Below are positions 11,019 to 21,713 of a DNA stretch of 64,000 nt, piece by piece (within the stretch, counting starts at the first letter, position 1; each line of letters opens with the position of its first letter). Below the pieces are notes generated by a model. That model searched no databases. It saw only the letters and a list, made by a program, of their open reading frames with translations, and had not been told where the DNA came from. Source of the stretch: Usnea hakonensis. Its lineage: Eukaryota > Ascomycota > Lecanoromycetes > Lecanorales > Parmeliaceae. A program made the translations under genes and the position numbers. The DNA lies in contig BLJB01000008.1 in the NCBI GenBank assembly GCA_013423325.1, positions 62,001 through 126,000 on the forward strand. The letters are read 5' to 3'.

Positions 11019-12845
11019 ATGGCGAATCCACCGCAGATTCGAAAGGTCGGAGCTCACTCAAATCAAGAAACTAGGCCTTGCGATTCGTCTTCGTTAGGGC
11101 CTACTGTTGCACCTGTCTCCCAAAAACCACCTACAGGGCGAAAGCGGAAACTCAGAACCCTTTCACCCGACCAGCACAATTCTCAAAAAAACAAATCCAA
11201 ACACCCAAGCAAAAGACGCCGAACATTAGGCTCTGCCTTTGACCTAGCTCAACGATCATTCTGGGATTCGCTATCCCGTTTGTGGCTTGCTCCTGATGCT
11301 TTGCGAGAATTAAATCGACGAAACGCCTTGCTAGAGGCTTCCCCTCTTCAACCAGACCGAAAGTCTGAGTATCAAGTACTTCCAAGAAATATCGAGGCCT
11401 TTGCGCGCCACGGTGGCCCTGATCTCTCAGACATTCGACAGGTATGGAAGGTCGCGTTTAACCAAGCTTCTCTAACGTTCGAACAGTACTCTGATCAACT
11501 GAAGAACTCCACACTAGCAGAGATAATGCCTTCAAAGGGCGGAAGGAAGTCTTCAGGTCGGACAAGCTCAGATCAGTCGGCGACGACACGGCGGTCTTCA
11601 GCCTACACACCACACTTTGCTCAGAAACTTATCGACGAAGGCTTTTACCCTGTCCAGTCCAATCCACGAGCTGCGAATCACGAGGGATGGAGCCTAGCTC
11701 TCGTGCAACCAAGACCATCCCTTTCGCCCTCTCGCATGTCTGATGGAGAATACCATCGCTTCATGAGAGCCGTCGATGGAGCCAAAAACGAGGACGAGGT
11801 CATGGCTCGTGTCATTCCCAAGATCATCGGCGAAGACAGATATCCGTCTCGCCAAAATTCGAGACTGACGAATCTCGATCGCTTGGTAGATGGTATTGTC
11901 ATGCCACAGCCTGACTACTATGAAGGGACTGCGCCTGGGAGGGGAAATCGGCAGCTTCGACGACTGCTAGATACGTCTATCGTCCCGTCATTGCACAGAG
12001 ATGATCCTTTCCTGCCCAACATCTCTCTGGAAGCCAAAGGGCCCTCAGGTTCCCTCGGAGTGGCCGAGCTCCAATCATGCCATGATGGGGCCTTGTTCGC
12101 TCGAGGCGCACATCGCGTTGAGAATCTTGGGAGGGAGGAAGATGTTTACGACAACGATGCGCGAACCGTGAGCGCAGTCTATCACGGAGCGGGTCACCTA
12201 GATTTTCACACCCATCATCTTTCTCAGCCAGATGGGCCCGGGACACCTTCTCGAACGTATATGACTCGATTGGGATCTTTCGCCCTTGGAAACTCCCCCC
12301 AGAGTTTTCGGCAAGGTGTGGGCGCTTGGAGAAATGCGAGCGACCGTGCCCACGAGCATAGAGAACGGCTCATCGATGACGCGCACCGCCGAGTTCAAAT
12401 CATTACTCCAGAGCCAAGCCGACTTAGATCTAGATCGACCCGCCGTCGGCCGCTCTCCAGCCATGCACCCATCGTCCGCAAACCGCTCGCTTGTCAGACG
12501 GCGACATACGATTCAAGCGATGGTCACGCCGACAATTCTTCTGAAGATGAAGACAGCGACGACGGCGACCGGTCGAGACCTGTGCGGCGTCGCGGCAAAC
12601 CACTGACATCGAAGCCGGCAATTCAAACCATTGCGCCTAAGAGGCCCGCTACGAGCCCATTTTCGGATAGGAGATCAACCCTGCGTCGACGGACCAGGGC
12701 CTCTGGTGGTTACCTCGATCCAGACAGTTCAGATGAGGAGTCCTCCAGAGGGCGTGGTGCTCCGAAAATCCTTCTCGCTGCTCCCGGACGACCTGCTACG
12801 AGGTCGCCATCTATTTCAAGGCGGCGACTCAGTTCGGAAAGATGA
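11019..12845 (+). CDS. DUF7924-type fungal protein with PD-(D/E)XK-like core
   Basis: A single-exon gene of 608 aa starting at ATG 11019. Residues 40-70 are strongly basic (GRKRKL, then KRRR), a likely nuclear localisation signal. The central region (about 80-460) matches the pattern I associate with the fungal DUF7924 family: DALRELNRRNALL, then an LPNISLEAKGPSGSLGVAELQS segment, CHDGALFARGAHR, VYDNDARTVSAVYHGAGHLDFHTHH and a final FRQGVGAWRNA. The E-x-K of SLEAKGP (about E338 and K340) followed by a Gln-containing helix resembles a PD-(D/E)XK nuclease core; that relation is inference. The C-terminal 140 residues are Ser/Arg/Asp-rich and probably disordered. Function is unknown. Members of this family are often expanded in plant- and insect-associated fungi, which is general knowledge and not shown here. 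Confidence 0.75.
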   Translation: MANPPQIRKVGAHSNQETRPCDSSSLGPTVAPVSQKPPTGRKRKLRTLSPDQHNSQKNKSKHPSKRRRTLGSAFDLAQRSFWDSLSRLWLAPDALRELNRRNALLEASPLQPDRKSEYQVLPRNIEAFARHGGPDLSDIRQVWKVAFNQASLTFEQYSDQLKNSTLAEIMPSKGGRKSSGRTSSDQSATTRRSSAYTPHFAQKLIDEGFYPVQSNPRAANHEGWSLALVQPRPSLSPSRMSDGEYHRFMRAVDGAKNEDEVMARVIPKIIGEDRYPSRQNSRLTNLDRLVDGIVMPQPDYYEGTAPGRGNRQLRRLLDTSIVPSLHRDDPFLPNISLEAKGPSGSLGVAELQSCHDGALFARGAHRVENLGREEDVYDNDARTVSAVYHGAGHLDFHTHHLSQPDGPGTPSRTYMTRLGSFALGNSPQSFRQGVGAWRNASDRAHEHRERLIDDAHRRVQIITPEPSRLRSRSTRRRPLSSHAPIVRKPLACQTATYDSSDGHADNSSEDEDSDDGDRSRPVRRRGKPLTSKPAIQTIAPKRPATSPFSDRRSTLRRRTRASGGYLDPDSSDEESSRGRGAPKILLAAPGRPATRSPSISRRRLSSER

Positions 12846-13698
12846 TGCGGCGGCCTTCAGACTGATAACGAAACTCACAATGCCGGCGCAAGGTCTTTGC
12901 TTATTCATGAGTCTCTGATGTGTTCGGTTCTTTGTTGCTGGGTCATCTGTGTGATCATGTCAAGCGTTGATCTACAGCGTTGGACTTTCAAGCGGTCTGC
13001 CATCTGTTGCTTCCTATTTGGGCGTGATTTCATTCATCAGCCCTATCGAGTCAGCGATACCCACGCCTTAAATGGTTGTACTGTATTGTGAGCATTATAG
13101 CATTTGGGCGATTTTCCAAAGTATATAGAAACCCTAGATAGCAGCCTTAGGTAGAACAATAGAATATTTCTCCAAGGCAAAAACAAGCTCTCCCAGGAAC
13201 AAGAGTACAAAGTCTGAGAGATAGATTTACTATAGTGTTCTCAGCTGCACGTCTCAAGTTCTGCTGGAGGCAGAGTTACCAAATCTTAAAACCATCTTCT
13301 CAAAGTCCTATTTGTGAAGTTGCTCCGACCTAAAAGCAAACCTAGAGTTTCACACCTCTGGACTGTGAGACCTGTATATTTATCATATCTTAGAGCGCGA
13401 AATTTTACATAATACTACCAATTCTACACACATAATAAAGGGCCTGTAAGTGTCTTAGGTAACTCTTTAACGAGTTCTCACTGATCATCCCCTTACACGA
13501 CCGAGTAAGGTACTCTTCCGATTGAGGCTTAGCGCAATGGTTGCCTGGAACTAGCCAAGTGAGTTAAATGACACACAAAACACAAACACAGACACAAACA
13601 CAAACACAAACACAAACCATCATGCTCACACCTTCTGCTCCTTGAACGACAGTCGACTTCAATTTGAACTCTCACATCTTTCCATAGCCCTCCGCACC
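12846..13698. other. Intergenic stretch with AT-rich segment
   Basis: The segment from about 13080 to 13500 is AT-richer than its surroundings, with no ORF worth naming, and could be a decayed repeat. It ends in the hexanucleotide repeat at 13571-13618 just before the dioxygenase gene. Confidence 0.4.
13571..13618 (+). repeat. (CACAAA)n microsatellite
   Basis: About eight imperfect copies of the hexamer CACAAA, 80 bp upstream of the dioxygenase start codon and so probably within its promoter or 5' UTR. Confidence 0.85.
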
Positions 13699-15895
13699 AT
13701 GGTTTCCCACAGCGGACCCATGGACACGGACAATGAGCCATCCAGAGTTTCGACTCCCGTCGACCAAGAATCAAAGCTGCTCGAAGAAATGCAACATGTC
13801 GTGTTCGGCCAGAAAGCAACCTTCTGTTGCGGTGGTTCAGTGCCCATCATTAATGCTAGCGATGAGGCCAAGGAGCATCGCTTTGATGATGTCGCGGGAT
13901 TGATAGCGTCTCCGCCTGTGGTGCTGCGATGGGATCTTGAAGGTGGTATGTACGCTCCGATCTCATATCTTCTGTTTCTTGCCACACACTCGCTTTCGGT
14001 TGTATCGTCAATAGCACAAGGGTTGTCTTGCAGTCCATCAGAGTTGGGATTCAACGATTATTGGTTCTCCCAAAGTAGAGCTGACGAAGAATATGATCAC
14101 AGGTGAGGTCATTGGTAAACTCACCCTGCCACCGCTTGAATCACAGACCAAAGGTACAGCAACCGTCGAAGAGCTGCTCAACGCATGCGCTCCAGCCACA
14201 TTTGGCAAAAAAGGCGAAGAAGTGTTGGACGAATCGTACCGAAAAGCCGTCAAACTGGACAGCGATCAATTCTGCACGAGCTTCAACCCGCACGAAGTCG
14301 GGATCGTCGATGCCATTGCTCAGAGCATGCTACCGGCGATAGCCAACCCTTTTTCTGATCAACACTCGAAACACGAGGAGAATTTGGGGGTCGTTGCCGA
14401 GCTGTACAAACTCAATGTAAGTGCACCAAGACTTCATAGGCGGATGGCCCACGTTGCAGCTTGTCCGAAATCTCTGCGTCTAAAAGGCCCAGTCAGCATC
14501 ATAAGCCATACCTTGACGTGCCAGAGAGTGAATTCACAGTTGACAACGAGCACGGGTAGCTGCGACCATAATTGTCAGAATTGGCAATGACGCAGCTTTT
14601 GCACTATCCTTAACGCTTATCATGGACTTTGTGCTGATCATCCCCTTCATAGATCTATTCCGGTCCCTCTGGCAAATTCAAGGCTCATGTCGATACTCCT
14701 CGTAGTAGCACCCAATTTGCATCTCTCGTCGTGTGCCTACCACATCCCCACGAAGGCGGCAATCTCAACGTCAAACACCGAGGCAAAACATATGAATGGG
14801 ACTGGGATGATAAACCCACAGATACTATCCAGTGGGCGGCTTTCTACAGTGACTGTGAGCACGAGGTCAAGGAGGTCAAGGGTGGACACGTACGTATCCC
14901 CAGCGTGGTCCTTTCTTCATCTTCAGTCTCTGAGGAAACAGCTGACTTTAAACCCTGTGTCAGCGTATCACTTTGACTTACAATCTATACGTGCACGAAC
15001 GCCTTGGCGGAATCTTGCGCCAGCCCAACGTAATTGAGGATTGGAGCCTCCCATTGCACCGGACCGCAGCAAAGGCATTGGCTTCGCAATCGTTCATGGA
15101 AGGAGGCAAGATACCTAAATAACCACCACCCATTAAGAGTAACTTACTTACACATCCCAGGTGGTACACTAGGGCTCTATTGCCATCACGCCTATGCCCA
15201 CAACAAGCCCGATTACACCAAACGTCTCCCCTACGCCCTCAAAGGCGTCGACGCAATCTTCTACTCCGTATTCGACCATCTAGGCCTCAAAGTAAAGATC
15301 CGTGCCGTCATGGATGACATAGACGACGATTGGTATGAAGACCGCAATTCGGACGATAGCAGAAAGGATGCAGAGCTCGTATCCACCAGCCTACATGCAA
15401 TTCAGCTCACGGAAGACGGAGGCGACGAAGACGGGCAAAATCCCGCAGATGTAAGTCGCAGCGGGCACCAAACATTCCCTCCAGCCAAACCCAACAGCTA
15501 ACGATCGACGGTTGTGCAAATAGATTGTAAAAGACAACTGGCCATCCAACTGGCGCAACGATATAACCTGGTTCAACAAGCCCGGGCCCAAAGAAATGGC
15601 CGTGGTGCATCTAGCCGTAAGTTCTACCACTCACCCGCATCGCCACATGAGTCTCTGACATCGCGCAGTATGGCAACGAACCCTCTATCGAATGGCACTA
15701 TTCGTCCGCCGCCATCCTCGTCGACGTTCCGGCCTTCAAATCCGAGCTCAGGTCAGGGCAGGGCAGGGAGCGGCTGAGTCAACATGATTAACTAACAAGT
15801 CCAATCAATCAAATAGTTCAGCAAGTATTGTATTGAAAAACAAAACAAACCCCAATCCAATTCAATTCAGAAAAAAGACTCCCTCATCTTCTTGA
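13699..15895 (+). CDS. 2-oxoglutarate/Fe(II)-dependent dioxygenase family protein (prolyl 4-hydroxylase-like)
   Basis: Eight exons are inferred: 13699-13945, 14034-14416, 14653-14889, 14964-15105, 15161-15450, 15524-15616, 15669-15751 and 15817-15895, and phases agree at every junction. The start at 13699 has a strong CACCATGG context. The core reads FKAHVDTPRSSTQFASLVVCLP, then GGNLNVKHRGK, IQWAAFYSDCEHEV and GHRITLTYNLYV. The H-x-D of HVD and the His of CEHEV are the expected iron ligands, and the Arg of GHRITL is the expected 2-oxoglutarate ligand. Intron 4 (15106-15160) has a GC donor (GGAG|GCAAGA). The C-terminus is uncertain: if the last intron is not spliced, the protein ends at 15791. 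The gene abuts the poly-C tract. It is predicted cytosolic, with unknown substrate. Confidence 0.8.
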
Positions 15896-15956
15896 CACTG
15901 CGTTCCTACCTTCTTGAACAAGTGTCCTTAAACCCAAATCTCCACCTCTCCCCATC

Positions 15957-16117
15957 CCACTGCCCCCTCCCCCTCCCCCCCCCCCTACCCCCNNAACCCC
16001 AACCCCCCCCCCCCCCCCCCCCCCCGCCCCCCCCCCCCCCCCCCCCCCCCTACCCCCTTTTTTAAAAAAAAAAGGTCCCAAAGCAAAGCAAAACCCCAGT
16101 ACCCCCCTCCTCCCCCT

Positions 16118-16173
<56 letters not shown>

Positions 16174-16175
16174 NN

Positions 16176-16206
<31 letters not shown>

Positions 16207-16249
16207 TTCCCTTCCCCCCCGCCACCCCCTTTCCCCCCCCGACAAAAAC
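15957..16249. other. Poly-C tract with N runs (likely assembly artefact)
   Basis: The region is almost only C, interrupted by two NN pairs at 15993-15994 and 16174-16175 and one short insert (about 16051-16105) that reads like ordinary sequence. The ORFs of poly-Gly on the minus strand are meaningless. Gap filling or homopolymer sequencing error is the likeliest cause, so lengths and coordinates across it should not be trusted. Confidence 0.85.
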
Positions 16250-16292
16250 CTCACATTTCCCCCCTCAGCTACTAAAACATAAGCAAAAAAGA

Positions 16293-16348
16293 AAGCAGGA
16301 TATAAATCCCATCCATAAAAAAAAAAGCAGGATATAAATCCCATCCAT
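16293..16348 (+). repeat. Two tandem copies of a ~25 bp unit
   Basis: The unit aagcaggatataaatcccat plus ccat occurs twice in a row, separated by a run of A. It adjoins the poly-C tract, so it may reflect slippage or misassembly at the same weak point. Confidence 0.75.
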
Positions 16349-17047
16349 GAAAAATGAGTACTTCCTCCAACACCTTATTACAAGCCACTCAAAAATGGGT
16401 TCGTAGTTTGTTTATATATAAGGATAGATAGATAGATAGATAGAGCTACGGTGAAGGGGATGGGGGGAAAGGGGGGGGGAGGGAGGGAGTAAGGAAGGAA
16501 GGAGGGAGCCAGAGTATGTCTATGCATGCTATCTATCCGAATTCCGAATTCCAAAAGCGTATGGCGATCGGGAAGGAAGGCTATCGCTACTATCTATCGA
16601 TTAGCAACATCAACATCAATATAATATCAATATCAATAGCAAAAAGATGCCCTGCCCTTGCCCTCCCTCGGTACCACAACCACAACCCTTCCTCTATATA
16701 TCCAGCACCCAGTTGTGATTATTATCTTTTCGAGTTATAAATGTTTTGGTTTGTGGTAGGGGGGAGGGAGAGGGGGGGGATGAGGGGAGAGGGAGAGGGA
16801 GAGAGGGAGGGGGGGAGAGGGAGGATCCTTTTTTTGGGGGGGGGGGGAGGAGATATTGAGGTCTCAAGGGAAGGATTATACGCAGCGTTTCAGAATTGTT
16901 TGATAGGAGGGTTCGACATGGGAAGTTCGAGGAATGAGCTCGAGGAGCAAAGCTGCGGATTGCGGGGAGTGGGGGGACTCCTCGCCGTTTGTGGACCTCT
17001 GGGGCGAGAGTATTTCCGCCACCCCATCAGGGCAACATACATCTTTC
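16349..17047. other. Low-complexity intergenic stretch
   Basis: Contains a (GATA)n microsatellite at about 16422-16444, G-rich runs (16456-16500 and 16755-16850) and ATC-rich repeats near 16600-16640. No gene is supported. The right end is the 3' flank of the aldo-keto reductase gene on the minus strand. Confidence 0.6.
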
Positions 17048-18105
17048 TTAATGCCAATATTTGCTATCCACGGACCTCACTCTCTCCCAGCCCTCATCCA
17101 ACGCTTTTACCACGTCTTCCGGTAGCGGCCCCTTGTCCAGGTCCTTCAAATTCTGCTCAATCTGCTTCGTACTAGACAAGGCATGAGCTTCCCTTTCCCG
17201 ATGATCCGATGACCCAACACTCACCTACTCGCCCCAATCAAAACGGCATCGGGGTACTTCTTTCCCAATAGCGAATGATGCGTCATCCATCTCAACGCCA
17301 CCTCCGGCAACGTAAGACCATGTTTCTCCGCAGCCGGCTTCACAACATCCAGCGCCTCAAAGTATTCATCCTTGAAATATTTCGCCCTGTACATCTTGCC
17401 CTGCCACTTATCCGGATCGAATCTGGAGTTCTTCTCCACTTGCGCCTCTCTTGAGAAGCGACCGGTAAAGAAGCCACCGCCAAGCGGATGGTACGCATAG
17501 TATCCCATATTGTAATGACGTAGACAGGGGAACAGCTCGGCTTCAACGGTGCGATTGAGGGAGTTGTAGATGCCTTGGTAGACGGACGGTTTGATCCAGC
17601 CGTGTGCTTCGCATATCTCGCAGATCTGAGCCACTTCCCAAGACATATAATTCGATATGGCGAACTTGTCGAAGAAGCCCTGTTTGTGGAGCTCATTGAC
17701 TTCTCGCAGGGTGTCGATGTAGGGAGTGGTCCTATCCGGTCCGTGTAGGTACCACATATCGACCTTTTTCGCGTTCAGCGCCTTCAACGACCTCTGCATA
17801 TTCTCCCGCAGGTGTTCTGGCCTGTGTGTCCACTGGTCTTTATCCATGTTTCTCCCAACAGTTGGGTAGAATTTTGTGTCCATGACAAGGCCCCTCTCTT
17901 GCCAATTGAGCTTGCCCAGGTACTCTTCAGATGTGCCACTACCATAGAAGCGCGATGTGTCGACTTCATTGTGGCCATAGGACTGGAAAATGTCAAGGAT
18001 CTGCTTCGCTTCGCTGAGGTCGCTGACGCGAGATTGCTCTGCCCCGTTGCCAATGGTCATGGCGCCAAAGACGACGTTGACGGCGGATTTGGGATGGGAT
18101 GCCAT
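17048..18105 (-). CDS. Aldo-keto reductase, AKR7 (aflatoxin B1 aldehyde reductase) type
   Basis: Predicted 334 aa in two exons, 17225-18105 and 17048-17171. The 53 bp intron starts GTGAGT and ends CTAG. The catalytic tetrad of the superfamily is visible: D49 and Y54 (EVDTSRFYGSG), K78 (MDTKF) and H121 (WYLHGPDR). The second exon supplies the conserved C-terminus STKQIEQNLKDL, ending in DSKYWH, which identifies the AKR7 branch. The enzyme is expected to be a cytosolic NADPH-dependent reductase of dialdehydes or other reactive carbonyls. Full length for the family. Two TATA-like elements (gtatatag near 18173 and tatatact near 18203) lie 70-100 bp upstream of the start on the minus strand. No biosynthetic cluster surrounds it, so a detoxification role is more likely than a pathway role. 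Confidence 0.92.
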
Positions 18106-18552
18106 GGTATGTACAGCTGAAATGATGTGAGGACTGGTCGTGAATTTGAGGTGATTGCAGGAAGCGAAGTGCGTATATAGAAAAGTGTGCTTCCTCCATG
18201 TTATATACTATCGGCAAGAGCACAGGTTGAGTTTGATGATGCAACCTCAAGAGCATCATCGCGAAGGTCGGCAGCGGCTTTATCGGAGATAATCAAAACC
18301 CCATCGGACACCATTGGATTAAATCCGGAGACATTGATTGATTCATGAAGGATACATAGAAAGTGATTCGATCATTTCTATCATGGACTACCTTATGTTT
18401 GCTGCAAGTCGCCATGAATAGAAGGTGGCTTACGGAGGTCTACACCGAAAGTCCTGCCACAAAGCCCTAACCCTATCTCCGGAAGACGGCCCCAGTTTTG
18501 GGTGTAGAGGTGTAGAGCATTATCCTGGCATGTTGGAGGGTTGGAGGATCGG

Positions 18553-19065
18553 CAGGGGTGAAAAAATACCTTGGCAGGGATAAGCATATCCTCGACATAT
18601 GCGCTAGCCAGGGGTGAAGCGTATATACTCACCCCCTACCAGGTGCTGAACTCTCTAGCGTTCGACTATAAGAATTAGTACGGGCATTCTAAACGGCCTC
18701 CAGCATATACCGAGTATATACTACGGCTACGTGAAGTGATACTTACTTACGTTACGCGGAGATAGTAACGAGTATTAACTAAATATAAAATTTATTCTAT
18801 ATGAGGTACTATATATGTATAGCTTATACTTATCGTTTTACTAAAGAGCGTAGGTAAGTATTACTTTACGGGGCCGCAGTATATACTCGGCATATGCTGG
18901 AGGTCACTTTAGAATAGCCAGTATGTAGTATATACTCGGCATATGCTGGAGGTTATAAAAAGCTCGTAGGGGGTGAAACCGATATGCCCAGCATATGCCG
19001 AGACCTCGTGGGGGGTGAAATGGACTTGGCATATGCTTACCCCTGCCGAGGTTTTTTTCACCCCA
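18553..19065. mobile_element. MITE-like element with ~40 bp terminal inverted repeats
   Basis: The left arm (18553-18595: ggggtgaaaaaatacc, ttggcagggataagcatatc) and the reverse complement of the right arm (19024-19065: ggggtgaaaaaaacc, tcggcaggggtaagcatat) match with few differences. Between them lies about 430 bp of AT-rich, gene-free DNA with internal repeats of the motif tatatactcggcatatgctg (at about 18880 and 18928) and inverted versions near 18700 and 18985. No transposase ORF is present. A target-site duplication could not be recognised with confidence, so the exact ends are open. It lies between the aldo-keto reductase and the STAND gene. Confidence 0.7.
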
Positions 19066-19212
19066 GCCGAGCTGATACCCGGACTTACCTTATGGTGCAG
19101 TCCTCCCTACTGTTGTATGGATGCCGTAACGCTCCAGCCCGGGCCTCGCTTCCACCCGACCAACATCCAGTAACGGTCAGCGCATTCACATTGATATGCT
19201 TCATGGGGGAAT

Positions 19213-21022
19213 ATGGACGTTGTTTCCGATGTTGCAGCAATTATAGCTCTGGTCGAGACTACACTGAAGACTATTACATTCATTCAAGACTTAAAAGATG
19301 CTAAAGATGATCGTGCGAAGATTGTGCGGGAACTGGAAGCATGTGCTGGCATTCTCCAGAAAATAGTAGCCACAGTCCAGAAGGACGCTCAGAGTCTACC
19401 GAATTTGGCCTCCTTAGTCGTCCCCGACGGACAACTGGACCAGTACAAGAAGGAAATCGAACATCTCGTTCCCAAGCTGACGTCTGCTCATGGAGTATTT
19501 GCCCTCACTAAGACTGTCAAATTCACTACCAACAAAAAGAAAATTCAAGAGACCATAAATTTGTTGGACCGCTATAAAAGTACCTTTTTGATTTGTCTAA
19601 GTTTTGATCAAACGTAAGTCATATCTTCCCAAGGACATCTCGATGAGTAACAGATTTGAAGAGAACTGTTACTGGGCCTTAAGAAGCCGGAATCGACCCC
19701 GAAGTGCTGCGTACCCGAAAAATACCACCAGTCAAGGCCTATAATTCCTTTCCCATTAGATTCCAGAGGCTTCGTTGGCAGAGATGAGCTTCTTAAGAAG
19801 CTCACCGAAGGATTCAAAAAACGCAGTTGTATGGCTTTATATGGTCTAGGTGGGGTCGGGTAATTCACCTACATCTTTTCAGCACAGCCAACTGCTCAAC
19901 CACTTGAACAGGAAATCCCAGATTGCAACAGAATATCTCCGCAAGCTCCATCAAGCGGAACCAGACGTCGCCATCTTTTGGGTTTCTGTGGCAGACAGAG
20001 CCCGTTTCCAAAGATCCTACGAGACCATTGCCCTTGACATTCCCGAGTCATTCCAAAATTGTCACGACCTGCTGGTTAAGAAACAAGTACCTGGTGAAGG
20101 TCAACCAATAGACCTTGATACGCTTGTGCTGGTCAAAGATTGGCTGAGCAGCGATCAAAGTGGCAAATGGCTGCTGATCTTGGACAATGCTGATGACCCA
20201 AAGATACTCGGCAATACAGAAGAGGACGGGGAATCGATACTTTCATACATACCCCGATCGGGTGATTGCCATCTGCTTGTCACGTCACGATACCGAAACG
20301 TCGCACGGAGCTTAGTGACCGGCGAAGACTCCGTGATTCATGTCGCTTCCATGTCTAATCAAGAAGCTGTGTTGCTTTTACGAGCCAGCATACCAGAGGA
20401 CAAATCTACTGAAAATGATGCTGCTGGGTTAGCTAATGCACTGGACTGTTTACCATTGGCAATAAAGCAGGCTATAGGATACATCACTGCTACACACACC
20501 AGCATTAAAGACTATCTCACGCTTTTTTCAAAGGATGACAGTCATCAAAGACGCTTATTGGAGAAGACATACAGAGACATTGGTCGAGATACACACGATG
20601 ATCTCCAGGATTCCGTCATCCTAACCTGGCAAATCTCTTTCGACCGGATCAGACTCCAAAGGCCAGGTGCCGCGAGTATACTCTCTCTGATGGGCAATCT
20701 TCACCGAGAAGACATCCTCATCGACCTTCTGAAGGACGTGGCGGTTGATGAAATAGAGTTTCAAGAAGATATTGGGACCCTGATCCAGTACTCCTTGATT
20801 AGGAAGAGTGAGGATGGTGTCTCATTTAGCATGCACCGACTTGTTCAGCTCACAATCCGAATCTGGCTTTCGAAGCAGGGTACATTAGACCAGTGGGAGG
20901 CTGAGGCATGTAGGTCAGTAGAGAAAGCTCTCGTGGGGGCATGTTCCGCAGACCCGGCGAGGGGCGATTACGAAACGGCCAAAAGATTGATAACCCACTG
21001 TGCCCACTATCTACACAAATGA
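19213..21022 (+). CDS. STAND/NLR-like protein: HeLo-like (Fungal_N) domain + NB-ARC, truncated before TPRs
   Basis: Predicted 569 aa in three exons, 19213-19613, 19662-19859 and 19912-21022. Residues 1-133 look like the N-terminal domain of fungal STAND proteins (MDVVSDVAAIIALV and the helix end DRYKSTFLICLSFDQT), related to HeLo-like membrane-targeting cell-death domains. A linker, FVGRDELLKKL, leads to the NB-ARC with Walker A GLGGVGKS (residues 195-202, split by an intron), Walker B WLLILDNADD (about 286-295), the LLVTSRYR motif, DCLPLAIKQA (GLPL-like) and SMHRLVQL (MHD-like). All nucleotide-binding motifs are intact. The frame stops at HYLHK just where a TPR array normally starts. Such proteins act in allorecognition and innate immunity in fungi. 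The first intron could instead use an acceptor at 19766, which would delete part of the linker. Confidence 0.8.
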
Positions 21023-21713
21023 GGGGGATTATTCGAAAACTGCTTCCGAGTTTTCTTGTCGTGTGAAAGGCCTGTGCAACATCGACCTACAAAATAATTA
21101 CAACGTCTATTTCAAGGAGCCGGAATACATGGAACTCAGTCGCCTGTTGCTCATACCAGCCAAGGCAATCGATTGGTTCAATTAACCCCAACCGCGACAG
21201 TCCCTTCGATTCGAGACCGATCCAAGAATCGGAACTGAGTTGGGCAATGCCGTACCCTGACCGTTTTCGCAACCCAGAAACTCCACGTCTCGTTGGTCGA
21301 ATTCTCTTTGCCAAAAGGCCACAACAAGACGATTAATTGATGGCCTCAGTGAATTGGCAAAAATTGAAAAAGACGACAGTAGCCAGGACTATGATCACTC
21401 AGCATTGAGAAGATGCAGGGAGCCGTTCACCCGATGAACTGGTTCTCAAATCTCACGCAACTATAAGTCACTGTGCGTGTCTTGCGGATAGGCAGTCTGT
21501 GTTGCGATCTCATGTTGAGCACTTCAGGTTCACGACCAATGAACTTGAGGTTCGAGAAGGATTGATGCTTTCATTGACCGATGACATCGCTGTACTACCT
21601 CAGCGCTTCACATTGACATCTCCACTCCTTCCCACCTCAAGCGCTTCCAAACAGCTCACAAACATCTCCTCTCATCCAAACCCCTAACCACCCACCCTCA
21701 TCGAATCTCACAT
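21023..21713 (+). pseudogene. Probable frameshifted remnant of the STAND gene's TPR region
   Basis: Immediately after the stop, the next frame (from about 21000) reads NEGDYSKTASEFSCRVKGLC, which looks like the first TPR helix pair of NB-ARC-TPR proteins (EGDYSKAE-like), and stays open to 21185. The shift occurs at an ATGAGGGGGA sequence, suggesting an indel in a G run. Beyond 21185 no further TPR is readable. The sensor end therefore seems degraded. A sequencing error in the G run is the main alternative for the frameshift itself. Confidence 0.45.

Noticed and set aside
15884..16344. Poly-glycine ORFs on the minus strand
   Set aside because: They are translations of the poly-C artefact tract and contain N-derived unknown residues.
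17048..18105. Secondary metabolite (aflatoxin-type) cluster around the AKR7-like gene
   Set aside because: No polyketide synthase, NRPS, P450 or cluster regulator could be read within the window on either side.
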